A stretch of DNA of 64,000 nt from Kumtagia ephedrae (GTDB lineage Bacteria; Pseudomonadota; Alphaproteobacteria; Rhizobiales; Rhizobiaceae). The stretch lies in assembly GCF_003012745.1 (NCBI RefSeq), contig NZ_PXYK01000003.1:247664-311663 (forward strand), given 5' to 3'. Under the pieces are notes generated by a model. It was not told where the DNA came from and made no database searches. It saw only the letters and a list, made by a program, of their open reading frames with translations. Shown here piece after piece: positions 32,588 through 38,202 of this stretch; positions within the stretch are counted from its first letter, which is position 1; each line of letters starts with the position of its first letter. The position numbers were made by a program, and so were the translations under genes.

Positions 32588-32606
32588 CAAGCGCCGGTCG
32601 TTCCGG

Positions 32607-33452
32607 TCAGAACGTGCCCGAGCGCTTGTCCATGGTCGACGCGGTCGTGCCCGTGCCGCCGCGTACCCGCAGATTGTTCTGGACGTTGGTCACGCCCGAT
32701 ACGGCTTCCGCGATGTCCTCGGCCTGGCGTTTGGCCATGCGGCTGTCGACCTCGCCGGACAATGTGACCTCGCGATCGCTCACCTCGACCTCGATGTCGC
32801 TGGCGTCCAGCCAGCCGGCGTCGGTCAGGCGGTCGTTGACATCCTCCTTGATGCGCTCGTCGGAGCGGGCGTAGTTTTTCGGGCCGCGGCCGCGATACTG
32901 GTCCATCTCGCGGCGGCGTTCGGCATCATGGTCGCCGAACCAGGACGACACCTCGTCGGAGGCCTTGTCCCAAAAGTCGCGCCCGCCCTCGGACGCACCG
33001 CGCCGCCCGCCGCCGTAGGAGCGTTCGCGCGACCAGCGGCCGGACCTTCCGCGAGAGCCGTAGTCCTCGCCGCCATAACCGTAGCCATAGCCGCTGTCGC
33101 CGGGCGAGTAGCCGCTGCTTTGCGGGAAGGCGCCGCGCGACTGCCATTCGTCGCGTCCGCGATAGCCGCTCTCGTAGCCGCCGGGTTCGCCGCCATAGCC
33201 GTAGCCGCCGCGGTCACGACGCTGGGCATAGCCGTATTCGTCGCCGGCGGACCATTCGTCCCGACCGACATTGCCGCCCTGCTGGCGGAAATCCTCCTGG
33301 TAGCCGCCCTGCTGGCGATAGTCGCGGCTGAACTGGTCCTGCTGCCGGCCGCGGTCGCCATAGTCGCCGCCCTGCTGGCGGCTGCGACCGTATTCGGTAT
33401 CGAAATCCTCGCGGCCGCGATGCTCGCCGCGCATGCCTCTGCGATTGTCCAT
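32607..33452 (-). CDS. BON domain-containing protein with SWFGD motif and Gly/Tyr/Gln-rich N-terminal region
   Basis: A 281-residue protein. Residues 1 to about 165 are low-complexity, rich in Gly, Arg, Tyr and Gln (repeated RQQGG and YGYGG). They are followed by the SWFGD motif (VSSWFGDHDAERRREMD), then a BON domain with SDERIKEDVNDRLTDAGWLD and VTLSGEVDSRMAKRQAEDIA. BON domains bind phospholipid or act in the periplasm, but this protein has no signal peptide, so it is probably cytoplasmic. SWFGD/BON proteins are often stress-induced in alphaproteobacteria. A GGAAC-N16-GGTT promoter lies 37 bases upstream, in agreement. Confidence 0.87.
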   Translation of the reverse strand: MDNRRGMRGEHRGREDFDTEYGRSRQQGGDYGDRGRQQDQFSRDYRQQGGYQEDFRQQGGNVGRDEWSAGDEYGYAQRRDRGGYGYGGEPGGYESGYRGRDEWQSRGAFPQSSGYSPGDSGYGYGYGGEDYGSRGRSGRWSRERSYGGGRRGASEGGRDFWDKASDEVSSWFGDHDAERRREMDQYRGRGPKNYARSDERIKEDVNDRLTDAGWLDASDIEVEVSDREVTLSGEVDSRMAKRQAEDIAEAVSGVTNVQNNLRVRGGTGTTASTMDKRSGTF

Positions 33453-33488
33453 GTCCGTCTCCTCTCTGGAAAACTGCTCTGAGCAGGA

Positions 33489-33513
33489 AACCAGCTTGCG
33501 GGCATCCTGTTCC
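33489..33513 (-). promoter_or_regulatory. Candidate EcfG-type stress promoter of the BON gene
   Basis: On the minus strand GGAAC (33513-33509) and GGTT (33492-33489) are 16 bases apart, and the ATG of the BON-domain gene lies 36 bases further on. It has the same spacing and the same single mismatch as the promoter at 30960. Confidence 0.6.
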
Positions 33514-33554
33514 AGGAACGGACATGGATTTGTCGGCCGCGGGCCCGATGCGGA

Positions 33555-33935
33555 TCACATGCTGTTCAGGTGCAGGAGGTTGCCGTCGGGGTCCTTGAAC
33601 CAGACGGTCTTGATGCCGTCGCCGACATGGATGTCGCCGACCAGCCGCGCGCCCGGCATGTCGCCGTAATGCTCGAAGACGACGCCCTTGGCCTTGAGAT
33701 CGGCGACGATCGTCTCGATGTCGTCGCCGACGCCCCAGACGACGGCATTGGCCTTGTTGGTGCCGGCCATCTCCGAGCGATAGACGACGAGATGCGTCTG
33801 CCCGGTACGGAAAGTCAGCACATGGCCCTCGAACTCCTCTTCGAGGTCGAGGCCGAGCGTGTCGCGGTAGAATTTCTTGGCGCGCTCGATGTCGCTGACG
33901 GCGACGATCGCCGCGGAGGACTTTTCCTTCAGCAT
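33555..33935 (-). CDS. VOC family (glyoxalase/bleomycin-resistance-like) protein
   Basis: A single-domain vicinal-oxygen-chelate protein of 126 residues, expected to dimerise. VSDIERAKKFYRDTLGLDLEEE is the characteristic first beta-alpha-beta unit, and IKTVWFKDPDGNLLHL is the closing strand with the metal-ligand Glu position occupied by Asn/His residues. Because the metal site is not fully recognisable, catalysis is uncertain. The substrate is unknown. It is followed downstream by the BON gene and lies between that gene and a Crp/Fnr regulator on the same strand. Confidence 0.85.
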   Translation of the reverse strand: MLKEKSSAAIVAVSDIERAKKFYRDTLGLDLEEEFEGHVLTFRTGQTHLVVYRSEMAGTNKANAVVWGVGDDIETIVADLKAKGVVFEHYGDMPGARLVGDIHVGDGIKTVWFKDPDGNLLHLNSM

Positions 33936-34027
33936 GCTGCTTCTCCCTTTCGGTTGCCCCGCTTTCTGAAAGACGTCCGGGGATGTCCGGTTCCGACAGG
34001 GCAGATGCCTCGCGCATGCCGCCGCCG

Positions 34028-34699
34028 CTAATCCTCCGCCGTCGCCAGCGCTTCGAGCGCCGAGAGGTCGCGCAGCTCCAGCCGGTTGCCGTGCTTCTCG
34101 ACCAGCCCCTTCTTGGCGAGCGTGCTCATCTCGCGCGACACCGCTTCCCTGTGCGTGCTGATCTTGGCCGCCAGCTCGAAATGGGTGGGCGCCGGGCAGA
34201 TCGACACACGCCCGTTGGCCGGCTCGATCTCGTCGGCCCGGCGCAGCAGCTCGAGGATCAGCCGCTTGCGCACCACCAGCGTGCTGAACTCGAAAACCCG
34301 GTCGGTCATGCGGCGCAGCAGCGCCGACAAGTGCTCCAGCAGAAGCCAGGCCAGATTGGGATGGTGATGCACGAGCTCGCGAAAGGCGGCGGCGGACAGC
34401 CGCGCCGCGCGTGTCGGCTCCAGCGCGACGACGCTGGCCGAACGTTCCTTGCCGTCGATGCAGGCGAGCTCGCCGAAAATGTCGCCCTGCACGAGATCGC
34501 GATAGGAGATCTCGCGGCCATCCTCGGAAAACAGCGTGACGCGCGCCCTGCCGTCGAGAAGGAAGAAGACGTCGCGGTCGGTGTCGCCATGGGCGATGAT
34601 CAGCGCGCCGGGGCGGTAGCCGGATGCCGCCCAGCGCCCGGCCAGAGCGGCGAAATCGGCGTCGGAAAGCCTCGACAGGAAGGCCGTGGAAGTCGTCAC
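34028..34699 (-). CDS. Crp/Fnr family transcriptional regulator
   Basis: A 223-residue regulator with an N-terminal cyclic-nucleotide-binding-like domain (YRPGALIIAHGDTDRDVFFL, GDIFGELACIDGKERSASV, about 27-100) and a C-terminal winged helix (ELAAKISTHREAVSREM, about 175-191). The recognition helix keeps the Arg-Glu...Arg pattern of CRP (HREAVSR), which reads TGTGA-like half sites. No N-terminal cysteine cluster is present, so it is not an oxygen-sensing Fnr. The cAMP pocket has the FGELA block, so a nucleotide ligand is possible but not certain. A symmetric TGTGC-N6-GCACA site lies about 115 bases upstream. Confidence 0.9.
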   Translation of the reverse strand: MTTSTAFLSRLSDADFAALAGRWAASGYRPGALIIAHGDTDRDVFFLLDGRARVTLFSEDGREISYRDLVQGDIFGELACIDGKERSASVVALEPTRAARLSAAAFRELVHHHPNLAWLLLEHLSALLRRMTDRVFEFSTLVVRKRLILELLRRADEIEPANGRVSICPAPTHFELAAKISTHREAVSREMSTLAKKGLVEKHGNRLELRDLSALEALATAED

Positions 34700-34814
34700 T
34701 CTAGTCTTTCCCCTCTTTTTTCCCCGACTTTACCGCTCCTGCCCGCATATCGGAAGCGCGGCGGACCGAGCCCGGAATCCGGCGCCGGCGCTCCCAGTGC
34801 GGATTTCGCCGGGA

Positions 34815-34832
34815 CTGTGCGAAACCGCACAG
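34815..34832. promoter_or_regulatory. CRP-like operator palindrome
   Basis: CTGTGCG-AAAC-CGCACAG is a perfect seven-base inverted repeat. Written as TGTGC-N6-GCACA it has the same half-site spacing as the CRP consensus TGTGA-N6-TCACA. It lies between the divergent Crp/Fnr regulator gene and a 46-residue reading frame, so it may serve autoregulation or control of either gene. Confidence 0.55.
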
Positions 34833-34918
34833 ACGGTTCGGCGCGATGCCCGTATCCTTCCGCCATTACCTGGACGGTGCCGGCCTGCAAGACGGCACAC
34901 GGTGCAGGAGGACAAACG

Positions 34919-35059
34919 ATGGAACCCTGGACACTTTTCGCACACCTGGCATCGGCGCTCCGCGAATTCATCCTGCCGAGCTACAGGCCGGCGCTCTATT
35001 ACATGCGCGGGCCCGGCCCGGCCACCCGGCGCATGCTGAATCGGCGCGGCCGCATGTGA
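34919..35059 (+). CDS. 46-residue hypothetical protein
   Basis: A short frame with a strong ribosome site (CAGGAGGAC, AGGAGG seven bases before the ATG). The product has a hydrophobic/aromatic half (MEPWTLFAHLASALREFILP) and a basic half with YYMRGPGPATRRMLNRRGRM. It is similar in style to rhizobial small proteins of unknown function. It is divergent from the Crp/Fnr regulator, with the palindrome at 34815 in between, so the two may form a regulator-target pair. No family is assigned. Confidence 0.55.
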   Translation: MEPWTLFAHLASALREFILPSYRPALYYMRGPGPATRRMLNRRGRM

Positions 35060-35344
35060 AGGCTTCCATGCCAGCCGGACCGCGGATGGAACATCAGGCG
35101 AAAGGCGACGGCGGGTCCGTCCTCCCCGGCCCCGACGGCCGCGCCCGTTCCACGAAAGACGGTCCGGCTGGCCATGGTGCGGAAAAGGCGGCGTGGCGGA
35201 CAAAGGTCGGGCGTATCCGCCGCGCCGCCTGAGTTTCGAGGCGCTTCGATGCTGTCGCCAGCCATCCGGTATCCGTGACCCGCTCGCGCTTATCCGACCC
35301 ACACATCTCGTCCTTGCCACGCCCTGCATCGCAGTCTGGCCATT

Positions 35345-35428
35345 GAAGAAGTCGGGAAGACGGGCGGCCGCAGGATCGCTCATCTAAATTTATATGCGAC
35401 CTTTCGGCCGCCCGTCCGGTGCTTCTTC
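35345..35428. repeat. Imperfect inverted repeat with A+T-rich loop
   Basis: A perfect 12-base arm pair (35359-35370 GACGGGCGGCCG with 35405-35416) is extended outward by GAAGAAG (35345-35351) and CTTCTTC (35422-35428), with a small internal loop. The loop of 34 bases includes ATCTAAATTTATATGC, which is very A+T-rich for this genome. It is compatible with a structured RNA, a terminator or a small palindromic mobile repeat. Confidence 0.5.
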
Positions 35429-35870
35429 GCCGCTTCATTTCCGGGTCATGGGATCGTACTCCGACTTGAGTGACGCCGGCGATATCCTTCATGACGGCTC
35501 CTGAGGCCATACCGGAGCCCCGTCCCGCTCATTCTTCGGGATCGGTAGAAACTCTGAAGCAGCGCCGGACCTCGCGGCCACGTTAGCCGCTACCTTCCGG
35601 ACACCGATCCCTCCCCGCAAACCACCGTCATGACCGGCGTTCCCGCAGGAGGGACTGCCGGCAAGAATAAGGGAGGTGGAGAGGCCGGGGATAAGAATCG
35701 GCCGGAACGCCGCTGCCTTGGCTTGCCGAGGTTGCGGCGAGGTGGCGTAAGTACCTGCGCCGGCTTGTTTTTTCTGGTCGCGCCAACCTTGCAGCGCCGC
35801 CACTTTTCCGCCGACAGCAAATAATCTGTCCCCTGCGCGGAGCACGCGCCCGGGCGGTCGATGCCGAAAT

Positions 35871-35895
35871 CGGCGCGGGATGTGCTCCCGCGCCG
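35871..35895 (-). terminator. Hairpin downstream of the small hydrophilic gene
   Basis: A perfect ten-base stem (CGGCGCGGGA and its complement) with a five-base loop ends 13 bases beyond the stop of the leftward gene 35908-36102. GTTTT flanks it on the plus strand. On the minus strand the following bases are ATTTCGG, so U-tract support is weak. Confidence 0.45.
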
Positions 35896-35907
35896 GTTTT
35901 CCGTGAG

Positions 35908-36102
35908 CTAACGATTCTGGCGGGTGTTGTCGGTCTGGCCGCCGCGCTGCTGCTTGTCGCGCTGCTTGTCGCCGCCCATCTGGCCGCTCTTCTCCTGCCC
36001 GCCGGTGCCGCCGCGCTCAGCCTCCTGCTGGCGGCCGCGCTCCTTCATGTCCTGCTTCATGTCGCGGTCGCTCTGGCCGCTCTTCTTGTCCTTGTCAGGC
36101 AT
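35908..36102 (-). CDS. Small, highly hydrophilic stress-type protein (64 residues)
   Basis: The product is almost free of hydrophobic residues. It begins MPDKDKKSGQSDRDMKQDM and is composed mainly of Lys, Asp, Gln, Gly and Arg, ending GQTDNTRQNR. This composition resembles hydrophilin or KGG-type stress proteins, which are intrinsically disordered. Family membership is not certain. The ribosome site GGGAGGTCAAG directly precedes the ATG. A consensus EcfG promoter (GGAAC-N17-CGTT) lies 47 bases upstream, so general-stress induction is likely. It is a single-gene unit with a hairpin after it. Confidence 0.75.
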   Translation of the reverse strand: MPDKDKKSGQSDRDMKQDMKERGRQQEAERGGTGGQEKSGQMGGDKQRDKQQRGGQTDNTRQNR

Positions 36103-36148
36103 CTTGACCTCCCTGGTCGCAGTCGAGGCATTGCGCCTCGCAGCAAGG

Positions 36149-36174
36149 AACGAGGAATGGGGGCAGGTTGTTCC
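36149..36174 (-). promoter_or_regulatory. EcfG-type stress promoter of the small hydrophilic gene
   Basis: On the minus strand GGAAC (36174-36170) and CGTT (36152-36149) are 17 bases apart, an exact match to the EcfG consensus. The ATG of the 64-residue gene lies 46 bases beyond the -10 element. Confidence 0.68.
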
Positions 36175-36261
36175 TGGTATTGGTACCTGGGATGCTCTCT
36201 GGGCGAGCAGGCGGAGGTATCTTCTGCACCGCCGGAGCCCTCCGCTGTCGGTACGGCATGG

Positions 36262-36307
36262 ATCCTATGGTCTGCGCGACGGCCTTCGGCCTGCTTCGCC
36301 ATAGGAT
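36262..36307. repeat. Dispersed intergenic palindrome
   Basis: Nine-base perfect arms (36262-36270 and 36299-36307) enclose TCTGCGCGAC and GGCCTTCGGCC, the latter forming an inner hairpin. The element lies between the small hydrophilic gene and the stop of the AIPR gene and could serve as a transcription stop for either. Similar CCTA(T/G)GG-bounded palindromes are, as recalled, numerous in Mesorhizobium. Confidence 0.6.
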
Positions 36308-36405
36308 GACGAAGGGAAGGGCCAATCGGAACCGTCGGAGGAGCTGTAGGCCGACGCACGCGAAGAGGGTGATGAAGCGGGCGGCTGAGGGCCTCTGAGG
36401 ACCCA

Positions 36406-38130
36406 CTATGCTCCCTTCTTTAGGGCCTGTGAAAATTGCGACGCGACGCTTTCCGTGCGCAAGAAATCTCGAAGGCGCTCCCTTGATGCTGCATGTGTCA
36501 GACCGGCTATCTTTTCAAGTATAGATACTACTTCTTTGTAGTGCTTTACCAGCGAAGCTTCGTCTCTAAATAGTTCGATAATTGCCGTTGCAATGGCCTC
36601 CTGCTTAGATTTCTTCAAGCTGAAAACGTCGTGCTCGCCTCCCAATCTTTGTCCGGCCGCAGCCAATGCGTAGTACTTATAAATGCCCCAGCTTCCATTA
36701 ATTCGCCGGTTTCGTAGCGCGAAGTCGGCACGATAAGAGGCGAACGCAGCAGCATGGTACAAGGGCACGAAATGTGTTTCTTGGAAGATTTGACTAGAGA
36801 ACTCCTTCCTTATGCCTCGATAGTCCCTTGCTGCGCGATGAGGCTGTGATAGGAACATGGCAGCAACCGCTTTCACCAGGTCGCTTGGCTTACAAATGCG
36901 CGTCCTCTCAATTAGCTCATTTCGATATTGGTTCTCCCTACGCTCAATAAATAGCCTTATCTCTTCATCTTGCTCCCTGGAATACTCCTCGAGATTTTTC
37001 ATAAAAGGGGTCAATGCCCAAAATTGATCTTCCTTGACTTCGTTTTGCTTGTTAGTTCCAACAATAATACTTGAAACAAAATCGGGATCGATGCTGCCTA
37101 TAAGTCTAATAGGCACTTGAACTCCTTTTGCCTTATTCCCTGCCAGGAATAAGATATTGCTAGTCTGGCATCCATTTACTATCTGATAGTCGTCGATCTC
37201 GAAAGAGTCGCCCTTCCGATTGATGTCCCTCGCGACCACCGTTACCCCGTTGTTCTTGAATATAAAGGATTCCGCTGCCCTGTGGTCGTTCATGAGTTCT
37301 TCAATAATGGAAATGTTTATACTGGATTTTGGGTTAAAGTCGCGTATGTTGTCAAAGAAAACGGCTCGATTTATTCGCCGCTCTCCGTGCTCAGAGCTAG
37401 CGATGGTAGCGAGGCCAACGAGATCCTCCGCAGAAACATATCCAAGAAATGCCTGTTCCACCGATGGGTGGTCTGGTAGCGTGATCGGCTTGGAGATGTC
37501 AAGTTTCGCAGAGATGGAATTGGTGGCTGACCGATATCCTGCCTGAAGTTCTCTGGCTCCAATAATCTCAATTTCAATGGCTTCAAATATGTTTTTTTCA
37601 CCAAAGCGGGTCTTATTAGTATCTATTAATTGAATTACATGCTTGCTTAACTCGGCACTGCCGGTCGTTATATAAAATAATCTCAAAACAGGATTTTTCT
37701 TTAGAGCTGAGGCGTATATCGTGTTCTTTGCGTCAATCAGCTCGTTAATTTGCTCCGTAACGTCTACAAAGTTTCCGTCGAAAAAGGTGCTGACTCCGTC
37801 AAAAAATTTGGACAAGTCACCATAGTCAATTTTGTCGCTACTTTTTGCTTGAAAGATGTTGAATTCTACTGAATGATTTTTCCCTGACGCTAGTGCTCCA
37901 GCGACGTCGTCAGCGGTTCTGCACAACTCGCCCTGGACCATTATCGCGATGCCGTCGATTCCGAACTCCGTGCCCTTCAAATGCGCGGAGAAGGGATCGA
38001 TATTGTCGGTAAGGATTCCATTTGCGACGGAAAATATCGCAAAAACTTCAAACAGATCAGGATCGGGCAGTCCGGTATGCGGGTTCGCGCGCTCAAATGC
38101 CTTAAGCTGTGCTTTCACAACTGGATTCAT
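36406..38130 (-). CDS. AIPR family abortive-infection (phage-resistance) protein
   Basis: AIPR proteins are linked to abortive-infection phage defence. Their biochemical activity is poorly defined. The 574-residue product carries the AIPR core at about 291-323 (IFKNNGVTVVA followed by YQIVNGCQTSN). The N-terminal part shows a PD-(D/E)XK, Mrr-like pattern: Glu28, Asp59 in FGIDGIA, and Gln94-x-Lys96 in FNIFQAKSS, suggesting a nuclease. The gene is clearly A+T-rich (roughly 40-45% G+C by eye against mid-60s around it), with codons rare elsewhere, indicating recent transfer. It follows uvrD on the same strand after 72 bases. ATG 38130 was chosen over an upstream TTG. No companion ATPase or methyltransferase gene is present. 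Confidence 0.86.
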   Translation of the reverse strand: MNPVVKAQLKAFERANPHTGLPDPDLFEVFAIFSVANGILTDNIDPFSAHLKGTEFGIDGIAIMVQGELCRTADDVAGALASGKNHSVEFNIFQAKSSDKIDYGDLSKFFDGVSTFFDGNFVDVTEQINELIDAKNTIYASALKKNPVLRLFYITTGSAELSKHVIQLIDTNKTRFGEKNIFEAIEIEIIGARELQAGYRSATNSISAKLDISKPITLPDHPSVEQAFLGYVSAEDLVGLATIASSEHGERRINRAVFFDNIRDFNPKSSINISIIEELMNDHRAAESFIFKNNGVTVVARDINRKGDSFEIDDYQIVNGCQTSNILFLAGNKAKGVQVPIRLIGSIDPDFVSSIIVGTNKQNEVKEDQFWALTPFMKNLEEYSREQDEEIRLFIERRENQYRNELIERTRICKPSDLVKAVAAMFLSQPHRAARDYRGIRKEFSSQIFQETHFVPLYHAAAFASYRADFALRNRRINGSWGIYKYYALAAAGQRLGGEHDVFSLKKSKQEAIATAIIELFRDEASLVKHYKEVVSILEKIAGLTHAASRERLRDFLRTESVASQFSQALKKGA

Positions 38131-38202
38131 CACCCACCCGCCCGGAAACAATAGCAAAGATTAAACGAAGAATTCAGCTCGATGCAAGTACCGCGGGTGG
38201 AC

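Larger units (their letters stand above)
35060..35907. other. Gene-free stretch
   Basis: No convincing gene was found in these 848 bases. Open frames are present on both strands, but their translations are Arg/Pro/Ser-rich and lack domains. One minus-strand frame starting near 35492 has an AGGAG six bases before its ATG but shows no recognisable sequence. The region contains the long inverted repeat at 35345-35428 and a hairpin at 35871-35895. It lies at the left end of the accessory patch around the AIPR gene and could be decayed sequence or hold an RNA. Confidence 0.5.
36103..36405. other. Intergenic stretch with dispersed palindrome
   Basis: No gene is seen. This 303-base interval holds the EcfG-type promoter at 36149-36174 and, at 36262-36307, a palindrome ATCCTATGG...CCATAGGAT whose 28-base interior contains a second small stem GGCC-TTC-GGCC. 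The adjoining GGCATGGATCC and GATGACGAAG flanks match, from memory, a repeat that is scattered through Mesorhizobium genomes. Confidence 0.55.

Noticed and set aside
33969..33994. GGAAC-N17-CTTT upstream of the VOC gene (minus strand)
   Set aside because: The -10 element lacks the GTT core, so it was not counted with the three EcfG-type promoters.
35094..35492. Minus-strand frame starting MKDIAGVTQVGV with AGGAG six bases upstream
   Set aside because: Composition becomes Arg/Ser/Pro-rich noise and it crosses the inverted repeat at 35345-35428. No homology pattern is seen.
38131..38202. Possible attachment site or tRNA at the right border of the AIPR gene
   Set aside because: No tRNA-like fold, integrase or matching direct repeat was found at the two borders of the A+T-rich segment.
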